From assembly GCF_000006405.1 (NCBI RefSeq), contig NW_003215766.1, positions 339,351-403,350 of the forward strand: a stretch of 64,000 nucleotides of DNA, given 5' to 3'. This DNA comes from Perkinsus marinus ATCC 50983. Lineage: Eukaryota; Perkinsozoa; Perkinsida; Perkinsidae. The position numbers and the translations under genes were made by a program. The notes under the pieces are model-generated. The model ran no database searches. It saw only the letters and a program-made list of their open reading frames with translations, and was not told the DNA's origin. Positions within the stretch are counted from its first letter, which is position 1; each line of letters opens with the position of its first letter. Below, piece by piece: positions 1 through 12,200 of this stretch.

Positions 1-699
1 CATAGAGAGGTGACCAGGGATATCAACGGTGACAAACGAAGCTGCTAACCAATAGAAACCAGAAGCCCTGAAATCAGGTACGCCGTTCGAGTTGTTGACG
101 ACATCGAAGTTAAGAGTGACTGGCCTGGCGTAGGGGGTATACGCTGGGGGACGATCCATGTTACGTCCCTGAACAACATTGCCTTCACAATCAGCGACCA
201 AGAGGGCAGTGCACTCGTTATTGTCTTCGGCAGTAGTGCTTGATGAATCAGGATATTCGATGTGCTCCATCTCAATTGCATACAACCAAGCCGAGAGATA
301 AGGATAGCTCACGTAATGGCCTTGAGTACCGAACTCTTCCGATATGCCCCTGAGCTCACGAGCCTGCGTAGGGAAGAACTTATCAGCAGCATCAGCCAGA
401 GTATCATAGTCTTCGTCTTGAAGCTTCTCCTTGCCGAATACGGTAGCATTGAATTCGCGGAATAGGGGCTCAAATGTATCCTCGTAAGCATACTCCTTGA
501 GGACAGCTCTCACTGCTGGTTTGAAGTGCTCCTCGGGGGGTTCAGACATATCAATGGTTACCGTGGGAGGTTCCGGCGGTAATTGACCATCTCCCTCAGC
601 AGCAGATATAGCGGACATGACCCCAAGAGGTGAACTGCCCAACAAGAATAGATATAAGGCTGCGATGAAGGTGGAAGTCGATCTCGTGACGAAGGTCAT
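1..699 (-). CDS. Acid ceramidase/NAAA-like amidohydrolase, copy A (N-terminal 233 aa; runs off the left edge)
   Basis: The frame is open from the ATG at 697-699 to the window edge, giving about 233 residues nearly identical to the complete copy B 3,211 bp away. It has a hydrophobic N-terminal signal peptide, then a pro-region, then the segment NNECTALLVADCEG...GRNMD. In the acid ceramidase/N-acylethanolamine amidase family this segment holds the N-terminal nucleophile Cys, exposed by self-cleavage. The predicted role is hydrolysis of N-acyl amide lipids in a lysosome-like or secreted compartment; that is inferred from the family. Within this stretch I see only about eight base differences from copy B. 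The rest of the gene is outside the window, so whether it is intact cannot be judged. Confidence 0.8.
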   Translation of the reverse strand, partial: MTFVTRSTSTFIAALYLFLLGSSPLGVMSAISAAEGDGQLPPEPPTVTIDMSEPPEEHFKPAVRAVLKEYAYEDTFEPLFREFNATVFGKEKLQDEDYDTLADAADKFFPTQARELRGISEEFGTQGHYVSYPYLSAWLYAIEMEHIEYPDSSSTTAEDNNECTALLVADCEGNVVQGRNMDRPPAYTPYARPVTLNFDVVNNSNGVPDFRASGFYWLAASFVTVDIPGHLSM

Positions 700-1205
700 T
701 GGGAAAGGTATCGATGAAACTAAATAAATGACGGATGATCCTCGAGTTCCGATTGTGAATCTGCATACTAAAAGTCTGAGACACATAGTCTTTGCTATAT
801 ACCGGACCTGGCAGCAGCTAAAATAACAGCTTGTAAGGGGCAAACGTTCCACAGTTCTGTGTGTCTAGTGTCCCTCCTATGATGGTGGGCATGCAACCCA
901 CGGAGCTCTGGAATCCAGAGTCTGGATCTAATCGTAGCGGAGGCACTTTCCGTGTTGTTTGCCTTCAACTCTCCCCGATTGCCCTATTGAGTTTTTATCT
1001 GGAAGGCGAGCCACTATTCGTCATAGTCTAATCATTAGACTCTAATGAAATTAAAGCCGCCATCGGAGTTGATGATGCTGCTCATCAGAGAGTCGGATGC
1101 CTCGACCGGGGATGCCTACACCACGTACAATCGTTCGAGTGCATCACGGCCGGGGCCCCAGCAACACGTTCGGTCCTATTCCGACTCGACTTGGATCGAA
1201 GGCTC
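1..1205. repeat. Segmental tandem duplication, unit A
   Basis: This stretch matches 3212-4402 at an offset of 3,211 bp. It covers the 5' part of the ceramidase gene and about 500 bp upstream. The coding part is nearly identical. The upstream part has diverged more, with small insertions and deletions, but regains near identity over about 1060-1190 (a block containing CATCGGAGTTGATGATGCTG). The left limit is beyond the window. Confidence 0.9.
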
Positions 1206-2611
1206 TTCCTATCATTGCTAAAGTCGGACCGGGGCGCCGTTTCTGGCATGCTGGACTATGGCATAAAGTCATCTATTCCTGGTCGTGAGAATCTCCTTAG
1301 CGCATCGGGGACGGTGTCCAATGATTGCAGAGGAATCGATCTTCAATTCCTCTCAGATTGCACATACTAGCCGACTACCACGTATTCACGAAGGAGTACA
1401 GCGAAACGATCGATTGTGTGGATATCTTCATTGAATTCTGTGCAAGCTTTTCCTCGGTTGATGGGTGCTCAGAAGATAATGAGTTTTCTCGACAGGCTCA
1501 GATCAGTTGGTCTCTTTGCTTCCGTGAATAGTAGTAGATGCATCCAACGCTATGTGGTTCGTTAGTGGCGTCATCAGATTCGTGCATTTTAACACTTCAC
1601 TCTGGACACTGTGAGAAAGCGATGTCTTGTCATGATCGCCACCCTGGCCCTATAGAAGGACGGTCACTGTGACTGGATTGTTGACAACAACTTGTTGTTC
1701 TCAACGGTCCCTTGTCGGACCCATCGGTCTCTCTCGTGAGTTTAATCACCTACACCGGGGTAAGTTGTGCGTTCGCGACATTCGCTATGCTGACTATCAG
1801 CTCCAGCCGAGAGGCTTTCCGCTGTGGGTGCTCGAGATCGAAACAGACTGAAGGCTCCCTAGTAGGGAGTCATTTATTTTAACATCTTATCTCGGGACGA
1901 GAGCCTCCTAGGAGTTCACGTATCTCCAGTTCATCCTGTCGAACTCCGAATCGACTGCCACTCCCGAACTGAAACTCAAGGACGATTATATGATATAATT
2001 TATACGGCGCGTTGTTATCACGTCGCTGTATTTACCGAAGTAGTGCGCTCCTTCCACGAGCACCTGGTTGCTCTTACTCGCGGAGCGAGCGGAGATATAT
2101 ACTTCGATCCGGGTCATTCCGACCGTGCATGTGTACGAACTGATGGTAGCATTCAGTCGTCCATGCCTGCTTACTTTTGTCATAACAGGTGCATCCTGCA
2201 ATGGTCACGAACAGTCATGAACAGCGTTGTGTTACTCGCCACGGTTAATGAATCCAACCAGTGAGAGATTCGGGCATACAGCACAATTTTGCGATACTCA
2301 CTGGTGATTACAAACTTCAAAGCGCAGGAGATGTGTTTTGCAAGATATTTCCTCAACAAATCTAGAGTTTCCCATACAATGTACCATAATCATCATTGTC
2401 CCATGTATTAAGAACTCGGCAAAGGATAATTGATCGAAAAAGTACTGCCTATTAGCAGCACTTGAGTAGATGTACTCCTCTAATAGGAGTGAGTATGAAT
2501 CCAGTAGTATTTATGGAGTGCACAACACCCATGAGTATATCTGAAGGCATGGACGACAAGAGTCGTCTTGAGAAATGGCGGACACAATTATATCACGAAT
2601 GGCATCATATA
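1206..2611. other. Intergenic, no recognised gene
   Basis: Only short unrelated frames in all phases. A small hairpin CTCCCTAGTAGGGAG lies near 1856-1870. I see no family signature; the ceramidase 3' end lies just to the right. Confidence 0.5.
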
Positions 2612-3910
2612 TCACTGATGGTTTTTGTTCCAAGCATCATCAGCATCATAACGAATATAGGTGGAGAAGTCACCATATGTGGGATCCATAATGGAGGTAT
2701 AAATAGTGTGATTCGTAGAGACTCCGCTTAAAAAGGAGCAATCCATGACAACATCCCAGGTAGACTTTATATCATTAGTCTTACCATGCTCCTTCACACA
2801 GTTCTCAGCAACAGTACGTCTAGGATCAGAAATCGGATCGGCCTCCCAGCGATCGTAGTTGGTCTGCACCAAATACCAATTATCGGCCTCGCTGTAATCA
2901 CCAGTCTGATTGTTCAAATATGCAGGCTCGTGTACCTCACCGTTCTGGTCAATGGCCAAACCATCTTCATCACGAGTAAGAACTACAGCTTTGAACTCAT
3001 CACCAGTCCCAGCCATCGATAGGTACGCTGGAACAGCCATCGGACATTTGCTGAGGTACTCCACGGCAGGCTCAAAGTCGATAATACCCTGTTCAAAGAT
3101 CATCTCATTGAACGTCTGAAGCGCAGAAGCTCTCCCTTCTTCGATATACTCGAATATATCCTGCTTGGTCGGAGTCTCTCTGTAAGTGGGATAATATCTG
3201 TAGTTAGCTTGCATAGAGAGGTGACCAGGGATATCAACGGTGACAAACGAAGCTGCTAACCAATAGAAACCAGAAGCCTTGAAATCAGGTACGCCGTTCG
3301 AGTTGTTGACGACATCGAAGTTAAGAGTGACTGGCCTGGCGTAGGGGGTATACGCTGGGGGACGATCCATGTTACGTCCCTGAACAACATTGCCTTCACA
3401 ATCAGCGACCAAGAGGGCAGTGCACTCGTTATTGTCTTCGGCAGTAGTGCTTGATGAATCAGGATATTCGATGTGCTCCATCTCAATTGCATACAACCAA
3501 GCCGAGAGATAAGGATAGCTCACGTAATGGCCTTGAGTACCGAACTCTTCCGATATGCCCCTGAGCTCACGAGCCTGCGTAGGAAAGAACTTATCAGCAG
3601 CATCAGCCAGAGTATCATAGTCTTCGTCTTGAAGCTTCTCCTTGCCGAATACGGTAGCATTGAATTCGCGGAATAGGGGCTCAAATGTATCCTCGTAAGC
3701 ATACTCCTTGAGGACAGCTCTCACTGCTGGTTTGAAATGCTCCTCGGGGGGTTCAGACATATCAATGGTTACCGTGGGAGGTTCCGGTGGTAATTGACCA
3801 TCTCCCTCAGCAGCAGATATAGCGGACATGACCCCACGAGGTGAACTGCCCAACAAGAATAGATATAAGGCAGCGATGAAGGTGGAACTCGATTTCGTGA
3901 CGAAGGTCAT
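2612..3910 (-). CDS. Acid ceramidase/NAAA-like amidohydrolase, copy B (432 aa, complete, intronless)
   Basis: A single uninterrupted 432-codon frame, close to the roughly 360-400 residues usual for acid ceramidase and NAAA. Residues 1-30 form a signal peptide (basic start, hydrophobic core FIAALYLFLLG). The catalytic Cys is in the ECTALLVAD segment near residue 165, followed by the family-typical GRNMD (residues ~178-182); upstream is the autocleaved pro-region. Several N-x-S/T sites (NAT, NNS, NQT, NHT) fit a secreted or lysosomal glycoprotein. It is the downstream member of a tandem duplication with copy A. Expected reaction: cleavage of ceramides or related N-acyl amides to a fatty acid and amine. 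Substrate cannot be told from sequence; NAAA-like activity is equally possible. Confidence 0.85.
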   Translation of the reverse strand: MTFVTKSSSTFIAALYLFLLGSSPRGVMSAISAAEGDGQLPPEPPTVTIDMSEPPEEHFKPAVRAVLKEYAYEDTFEPLFREFNATVFGKEKLQDEDYDTLADAADKFFPTQARELRGISEEFGTQGHYVSYPYLSAWLYAIEMEHIEYPDSSSTTAEDNNECTALLVADCEGNVVQGRNMDRPPAYTPYARPVTLNFDVVNNSNGVPDFKASGFYWLAASFVTVDIPGHLSMQANYRYYPTYRETPTKQDIFEYIEEGRASALQTFNEMIFEQGIIDFEPAVEYLSKCPMAVPAYLSMAGTGDEFKAVVLTRDEDGLAIDQNGEVHEPAYLNNQTGDYSEADNWYLVQTNYDRWEADPISDPRRTVAENCVKEHGKTNDIKSTWDVVMDCSFLSGVSTNHTIYTSIMDPTYGDFSTYIRYDADDAWNKNHQ

Positions 3911-4402
3911 TAGAAAAAGGTATCGATAAAACTAAATAAATAACGGATGATCCTCGAGTTCCGATTGTGAATTTGCATACTAGAAGTCTGAGACACTTAG
4001 TCTATGTTATGTGCCGGACCTAGCAGTAGCTAAAATAACAGCTGATAGAGGACAGAAATGTCACAGTTCTGTGTGCCTAGTGTCCCTCCTATGATGGTGG
4101 GCATGCAACCCACGAAGCTTTGGATCTAATCGCAACGGAGTCGCTTTCCGTGTTGTTTGCCTCCACCTTTTCTCAATTGCGCTATTGAGTTTTTATCTAC
4201 AAGGCGAGCAAGTGTTTGTTATGGTCTTATGAAAAATTTTCATTGAAAATGCAGCCGCCATCGGAGTTGATGATGCTGCTCATCAGAGAGTCGGATGCCT
4301 CGACCGGGGATGCCTACACCACGTACAATCGTTCGAGTGCATCACGGCCGGGGCCCCAGCAAGACGTTCGATTCTATTCCGACTCGACTTGGATCGAAGG
4401 CG
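3212..4402. repeat. Segmental tandem duplication, unit B
   Basis: Partner of 1-1205. Similarity stops near 4402, just after GACTTGGATCGAAGGC; the two copies then continue with unrelated sequence. The conserved block at about 4255-4400 is open on the plus strand in both copies (SELMMLLIRESDAST...) and may be a divergently transcribed first exon or a conserved shared promoter region. Confidence 0.9.
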
Positions 4403-5927
4403 AGCCATTGCTCTTCCAGAGCGCGAGAAAATATCTCTCTCTTTTCTATGCGCTGGAGCCGCTCTACGGATAGCATCGTCTTTCCTATGGGCGGGAGAGA
4501 CAGAAAGGGAGGCTGTATGTGACACAAGCGCATCTTCTGAGCTGTACCTCCTCACTCCTGGGAAAATGAGGGAATTCACTAATCAAGTGCTGCTCAAAGA
4601 TAGTACTGCTTCGCCAGATTGCTCCTCGACAAGTTCTCAACTGTCAATACACAGGATACACATGATGACAGTTCATCAATGATGATGTTTAGTAATAGAT
4701 AATGATTCAATCGATCATCATGTAGGAAACTTGCCTTGCCGCTTTGAAGCGCGCAATGAGAACTTGATCAACTAGCTTATACTATACCTTTCAGAAATTG
4801 ATTCCGCGATTAAGGGCGCCAATTCAGCGGATAAGGAAATCAATGATTCAGGGAAGCCGACCGCCTGAAGAACATGGGACATTGCACAAATATCAGACTG
4901 GCCGACCTCCGTTGCGTCGTCATCGACATGTAACGGGTTGTGGTCTCCACCGGGGTAGTACGTTTGGAAACGCCCTAATGCTGAGGGAGACCGAATCGCA
5001 ACGTAACATGGATGAAAATGGGATGCATGTGATGTCTGAATTTCCCTTGTTCGCCGGGCATCGTAAGACATCAATAGCAATCTTTAACGGTTGCTCAGCT
5101 CATTGTAAGCCTTCAGCCCAATATGGAACACCGAATCGCCCAGTCGAGCGCTTACGAAAGACGAAAGCGAGGCTTACGAAATTGAGGAGAAGGACAATTC
5201 AGGGAGCCCTACTTCTCCCCCGTGTTCTTATCCATAATGGTGGGCTCCGAGACCACGCATCACGGAATCCGAGACCTTCATACACGAACCTTGGACATCC
5301 TTACAGGGTGAAATACGGCGAACCTCCCCCGGACCGTTTCTGCGAGGCTACCGTGGCCATGCGCCGCCATACCTAAGTGCCCGCCGAGTTTAGCAACGAC
5401 TTCGGTAGTTTCAGCAATCTTCAGCCAACCAACACCGGACCTGCCTTGAGCTAGAGCGTAAGAGGCATGAGAACTACCGAGTCAGGAGTTCGATCCGAGA
5501 CTCGAACTCCCACTTCCAGTCCATGACAAGTGACGTATTAAATGTCATTTCTCACGAGGAAATTGTCCTCGTGTAGGAGTATAAAACCCCCGCTGGCACT
5601 CTAGAATGTTAGCGCCCAGAGAGAGTGGGACCGTCCATCCTGAGATCTTCCCCATCCGTACTCATCTTTTTGCCGTCCTTAACACTCCACAGATGAGCTC
5701 TTCGGCAGATTCATGACCGAAGCCTTTGGTCCAAAGGCGTGGTTCTCAACCGGGTTTCCACTCACGGCATGCCGATATTTGAGACAGCGGGGCAACATAT
5801 CTATGAGCAACATTAAGAAAGACCGAGCGTTCCGCTACTGTATGGGTTGAAACACAACAGAGAAGCATTGAGATTAGATCAAAGGCAAGTAACACTGCAA
5901 TGATTCAAGAATGCTGTACTGTATGAC
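4403..5927. other. Intergenic, no recognised gene
   Basis: A 192-codon plus-strand frame (4798-5376) has an Arg/Pro/His-rich composition with no recognisable domain and is probably chance. Nothing else could be supported. Confidence 0.45.
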
Positions 5928-8900
5928 TCAACCATGCTTCAGCCTGTGTGCCGAGACCCCAATCTGATAGTGACCGTGGAGGCTGATGCTTGCTACAGAC
6001 CCTATGAGCTCAACCACTAGATGAGGGTCGTTGATAGTGCTGGGCGGGAGCATCTCGGACTGCACCCTGACCCAGTTCACCAATACTTGTATTTCATCAC
6101 GATTGAGGACGAGACTTATGGTGTCTCCCGCTTCGAGACTCCGTGCCCACTGTTCGTCAGCCACATTACTGGCAGGTCGCAAAACACCATTCGCGAACAC
6201 TCCAGAGCACTCGTAGCCGAGCATCACCGAGGACGGCAACTCCGATGCCATACTGCAACCGACAACCCCAACAGGATTGGAACAAATACCAATACCGAGA
6301 CCTACTGAGCTCACCTCCGCTGCGATGCCCGTGCGGAGGGCCCTTATCACGCATTGCCAGACCCCGGAGCCGTCTGGCAACCGATATGGAGCAGTACCGG
6401 CAACAGCCCAAGAGGCCTCACCGTCGCCTTCAGCGTCTTTCGAGCTTATCATATGACCAACAATGAAAATGGAATTCCCCAATGGACTCGGCAACCACGA
6501 GGGGTCATAATTCTGCGGCATCTCGGTGCTGGTGGCTTCTATTGATGGCGGGGAGAATGCTGGAAGGGGCGGAGTAGTCTCCTCTGACTCTTGAGTCGTT
6601 CTAGCCAAGACCTGCGATGCTTGCAGTAGAGAAGGTAAACATCTTTGGTGGGAACTCCTAGGCGTATCAGACCTCAAGCTATCCCGATCGGTCTCATGAA
6701 GTTTAGCCGAGACAGCTTCTCGCATGTCTGGGGACGGACCAAGTGAGCCCACGGTCCGATTGGATTGAGCCTCCTTCCATCTGGTTCTCTCTCCGTCGCT
6801 CAGCTGTGATGATACTCCTATGCTTGAGACCTCGCTACCTGCAGATGTTTGTGACTGCACCAGTTCGGCGGTGCCCAGAGGTGCGCCTCTGCTTGCTGGG
6901 TGCCTTGCAGGAAGGTCCATATCATCCCGGAATCCAATCCGCGGAGCAACACCGACGGTGGCAGGTGACAGCATATCAGGTGACTCAATCACTCGCGCGG
7001 GATCGCGTGTAGCTTCCCTTGAGGACAGTAACGCTTCACGAGAAATCAACGCCGCTGATACAACTCCGGCAGCCGGTGCTGTCAGCTGCTCGGCAGCTCT
7101 CTCTAGAGCCAAGGTACTAAGTTCCTCATCACCGGAGTGAGAGCAGTCACTTGCGACCGAATCATGGCTCGTCACGACGGTATCACTTACCTTGGCCACT
7201 GTGACGCTCTTCTGTGATACCACTGAACCTAACGAGTTATCCATGCTAGACCACGACCCAGTCCTCTCTGCCTGTTTGGAAGGACGCTTCAGGAGCATGT
7301 CCACTATTTGAGACTTCCGAACTGCACTAACCACTGAAGTCGACGGTGCACGTTGGGACTGGCCACCCCGTTTCGCTTCATTCCTTGAGCTCTCCGATAC
7401 TCTAGCTGACGCGTCACTCGATTGGGAGGAGATCGGTCCACTCTTCAAAGCATCGGTACTTGCTCGCCCGATCAGCGCATCGGCTTCTCCTGAGCTCCGA
7501 GCTCCCGACGAATATAGATTGGTCGGCTGTACAACATTGGCGTCGTGGTCCGTGAGACAGCCATTGACAACGTCCGAGGTTGGACTTGTTTCCAGTCGAT
7601 CTTCATTCTTGGGGCTTGACGAAGAAATGTTATCTAGTCTATGCCGTACGTCATCACTTGGTAACTCGGCGTCTGATCGTCTAGGCTTCGAAATATCCAC
7701 CTTCTCTGTCAGGCTTTCCAGCTCACTCATGGAGGATACGTCGGCTTGTGCCGCTTCTGGTGAGTTGCCAAAGCCACCGAAGGGAAACAGGGTCCGAAAA
7801 TATGGCGAGAGCCTGGGTGAATCCGCCTCGGCGATAGCTCGAGGTCTGTCGGGCGCCTCCCCGGGGAGCAGTGGAACGGAATAGTCCAGCGACTCTAGTT
7901 CGCTATATATCTTGTCAATCAAGCTCTCTCCGTCGACTCTCGCCGAGTTTTGCGCGCTTGAAGAAGAACCAGTACACTCCGTCACTGGTGGCATTGGATC
8001 GCCGATTTCACCGCTGAGCCATGATTCGTAGTCCGTATCAGGATCGGCCTGGTGCTGAGAATCTACTTCCGGCTTGCGTGTGTTTGCAGTCTCGCTATGA
8101 GGGTGCGGTTCTTGGGATTCGTCTTCGATTTCCAAGGACTCATGTAAAGATAACGTCGAGAGGTAGCTGTCGACTTTCTGTCCGCTGGAAGAAGTCTTCT
8201 CATTGACGAACTTCCTGGCTGCCGTGTCATAGCGTCTAGTGCTTCCCTTGTCCAACAAGCTAGCCATGGAATCTTTCCCCCACGCTTCCAGTTCGGCTGC
8301 GAAGTCTTCTGCGAGACTTGACCTCCGGGACCAACTTGAATCAGGTCTGATAGTGATGGCTGTGACACTATCGCGTACTCGAGAGGGTCGGTGTTGCCTC
8401 GACTCATCCACTGAGGATCTCTCTCGTCTCTTAGGGTTGGCCCCACGCCGGGAAGGAGTCTGTGATCTCGAATCACGACGACTGACGGAAACCGAGCGTC
8501 TCAGCCTTGTTGGGGTGGACGCTCTACAACCAGCGTCCTCGCCCATGTAGAGCTTAGCACCAGCCAAGAGAGCTCGTGATGCAAGCCCTTCCGGATGGAC
8601 TTGTGTCGACTGCTCCTCGAGAGATGCTCGTAAAAGTCTGACGGCGTCAGAGACCTTCAGCTTGCCAAGTGCTTGGAGAACGAGGATCACGACGTGCTGG
8701 CCGTGAAGGTTGAGGAACGAGCTGAAGACCGAGAGCGTTTTTCTGCAAAAACAATGATAGGATTACCGAGTGGCCATCAAGGCGCCTGGAGGTAGTCCGG
8801 AGGAGCGGAGCAATTCGGCGCGCACAGCCTCCCTGATCCTGACAAAGTTTCAAGTTCGCAAACTCTCCCCGTTGGGGCTCGTTCCAACTCACTCATAGGG

Positions 8901-9290
8901 GTCCCTAGGGCTATTCGGGCCAAGTCGTAAGATAAGCTGTAGCGTCACTGGTTTTCCGCCATGCTTGTTCCGGTGAGATTCCGACTGAGGCCGGAGGGTT
9001 GCACCGGCTAGGAGAGCTTGCTGGGGCGAGCCAAATGTGTGCAGTTCAGGACCCTCGTCAAGAACAGCTACGATGCGTTCGAGTACTTCGATGGCGGAAA
9101 GCTTGCGAGAGTCTTGAATCGCGAGAGCAACCACCGGTCGCCCAACTACATCCCAGTGGAAGCTGAGGAAGGGGCCTCACCCCCAGGAAAGCATACGCTA
9201 GAAGCTTACCCTGAAACCTGCAGGGAACCCGCTGGCAGACTGGCTGCAGAGCTCAGAGTGGTCCGTACGAGTTCTTCGACACTGATATAG
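5928..9290 (-). CDS. Large serine-rich protein with ~60-aa helical repeats and a C-terminal SPRY-like domain
   Basis: The main exon (8690-5928, about 920 codons) is preceded by at least two small exons near 9280-9200 and 9170-8890. Exons 2 and 3 start with homologous ~60-residue units: one ends in QQALLAGATL, the other in SRALLAGAKL, and both share SSF..., V-V-L-A/V-L, and LL/L--I--L-E patterns, so the N-terminus is a repeat of helical units encoded one per exon. The middle 550 residues are Ser/Arg/Glu-rich and probably disordered. The last ~190 residues (from about YDPSWLPSPLGNSIF) show beta-rich alternation with WQCVIRALRTG, VGLGIGIC and GDTISLVLNRDE..VLVNW, resembling SPRY/B30.2 folds. Function unknown. 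The 5' boundary with the NPHP4-like gene is uncertain. Confidence 0.55.
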
Positions 9291-9299
9291 CAACATCAA

Positions 9300-12200
9300 A
9301 GCGAGGAGCATGGTTGGTGTCCATACCGTGCTGACGATATTCCCATGTCGAGGGATTGATTCAAGACAAGGTGTAGCTTGATTGTCGACTGTGAGTCGGT
9401 AATCTTAGGCTTCGGGAGCGATCGCCTCCTTGCTGCTGCCGATTTGGTAGACACCCGGCTGAGGGGCATGGATGGGCAGTTCCGTATGTAACCGAGCAGG
9501 GCAGAACCACAACAAGATTCACTCGTAAGATTCGAGGTCCAACACGAGCCACTCTTCGAAACCCGCAAAGTAGATCCCCATGGATTCCCGACAACCTCCT
9601 ATGCGGGGCCTCCTAAGGTTGCTTACTCTGTCAATGAATCCTTGACCTCTGCGTTGGGAATAGGTGTCAGACGAGGCTTGGCTGGCGGGCCTGGCCATTC
9701 CGGTCTGAAGAATAATGGATGCGAACAAGAGTGGACCTGTAACGTTACAATGGCAAATCATCTGACAAACTCGATCTCCTTGCGGAGCACCCAGCCACTG
9801 TAGCGCGGCGACCAGTCCGATGATATGGCGGGACAATACTGGGTCTACTGCTAAAGGACATTCATTTTGAGGCCATGGAGCAGCTGCAAGTCTCGGGCCA
9901 TGAACTTTGGTCCAGCAACACGCAACAGGTGGTTTTTGATAGGGACAGCACTGACGAAGCAGCAATGCTACAGAGAATTGCATGCCTGTTCACGTGTAGC
10001 TCAATTTGAATAGTCTTGTATCGGAGATTTGCCCATCGGATGTGGATATGAATAAGAAGCATTCAGCCTCCTTTTTAGTGTGGTCTCCTACCGGAGGGAA
10101 GAGGAGATCGATGTGAGACACCGTGAGCGGCGCCAACTTGAGATTTTTGGTCACAACCTGCAGCGAGTTGCTGATCCGATGATCGAATGTGGCTTAACTG
10201 ACCTGTAGTATGTCGGGGTTTGAGCTACTCATCATGAATTCGGTTTGGCGCGTGAGAGGATTGCGGAAGGGGAGACGCTTCCTGCTTTGCTGCCCATACG
10301 TCAGAGTCAGGTCGTGAGTCTCAGTAACAGTAGGCGGCTCTGCCTGAATGTTAAGAACCCATCCAACTAGAGGGCGTCCCATCGCTGAAGCCTCTCCATC
10401 CTTGGCGACGAAGAATAGGCAGGTGCTCATGCCGCTAATAGAAGGCAGGATAGAGAGCGGAAGGTGGCATGGGCCGCACCGGGGAACTCGAATATGCGAG
10501 GGTTCAATCTCTGCAAGTGCTGAATTAGTTGAGTACGCGACTATAGACGATGCTCCATGGTGGAGCTGTGGTGGGAGTTTAATTGCCTTGTGGATGGGCT
10601 GACCAACAACGCCCTTCACGTAGTCACCAAATAGAGCATAGCAGATGATCCTCACGACCGACATCGGCCGCTCTCGGTAGATGTCGCTCCGTGTGTAGAC
10701 CAAGCACACCGCCTCTCGAGGTCTCTCAATAGCACCAGGAGCCATGAGGGATATACATAGCTGCCTGGGCTGCTCATTAGCCCTGGTGACCGAAACACCC
10801 GAGTCATCGGGAGAAATGACCAAAGAGGCATCAGTCTCCACCTCCTTTGCTAGCGAGAGTGTTTTGCGGACCGCAGCCCCTTCGAGTTCCCAGCAGCGCG
10901 CTACTTGGTCGACCAGGAATCCAAGTGGCCCTGGGATCACCAGCTCGACAACTCTCGCGATTTCGCCACCACTTCGTCTGATGCTGATCTCGAATATCAA
11001 GTCAGCCTCGGACTCGATGAGCGACAAGAACCGGAAGGGGAGCTCCACCATCTGACCAGGGCGCAGCAGGAATTCTGCCGTAGCCGTGAAAAGCTCATAA
11101 CCGCTGTTGGGCTCGGAGAACCCTCGTGACTTCACGATATATCGCCACTCTATAGGATCGGTGACCAAAGAGAGTCCACATGGCCGGGATCGCTCCACTG
11201 TCAAGTTGCTGTCGCCGCCGACTCGGCCCACCCGAACCGAGTATAGGGCTTCGACAGATAGGGGGTTCGTGAAAGGAACTGTGAAATAGCTCGCTTCACC
11301 CGAGATAGCTGGGAGGTAGCGCTTCTCCAACAAGGTCTCACGTATCCTCCTTTGGACGAGCTTAGACCGGGACCTCTCCCGCATGATTTCGAAGTGCTTA
11401 GTCGCGTCATGTGTGGTACCGGCGAGACCATCCGGCCACGGTAACCTGAGCGCCTTGACTCGAGCATTCTTCCGCCTGGCTGGTGACCGGGGCTGGCTCT
11501 CGCCTCCTGTACTGTCTACGTAGCCACCAGTACAGGATGGGACCAAAAAGGGATGTCTATGACCAAGATGTGCACAGTCTCGCGAGCCACGATTCTCGAT
11601 CACAACGTGGAGCCAACCCAAGGGACTAGTCGCTTCCTGTGCATACGCCACACTGCTACAAGATACCTAGCCAAAATGGACCATTTTAAATGGTTCGGCC
11701 CGCAGAGGCTGATGAGCTTCACCTCTCTCTCAAATCGAGCCACCACACGATGCTGCCTCGGGAGACCGCCTAACGGTACCGAGGCAGTAGCCACCAGCAT
11801 GCCGGTTTCGGCGCAATGCATTTCCAAATCTATGGCATGGCCATCTCGACCGGTTACTCGACGTAGCATGGTGAGTCGTGAAGGGCAGCAGCAGCTCCAG
11901 CGTGCGAACAGCCTATAGTGGACACGAGGTGCGAGACGCAACAACAACAACACTGAACGAAAAACAAGCCACTACTACAAGAGAGAGTTACCTCTGCCCA
12001 GTGCTCAAGGAGCTTAGCGCACTATGATACGTGTCGTAAGGGAGCTCGGCAACTTCCGTGTTCTGGGCCGGGAAAGTGTAGAACTTGGCTGAAAAATATA
12101 CTCTCTTGCCGCCAGGCCGGCGGGAACCCTCAAGAGGTCTCCATCCCACAATAGCCAGGCTAATTTCATCGTTCACGAGTTCATCTTCTTCCTCGACTCG

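Noticed and set aside
4798-5376. 192-codon plus-strand frame
   Set aside because: Composition rich in Arg, His and Pro, no domain, no splice context, no homolog pattern that I recognise.
10238-10256. TTGGCGCGTGAG, similar to the intronic motif
   Set aside because: Lies within conserved coding sequence of the NPHP4-like gene (PLTRQTEF) and lacks the AATTTCGTG half.
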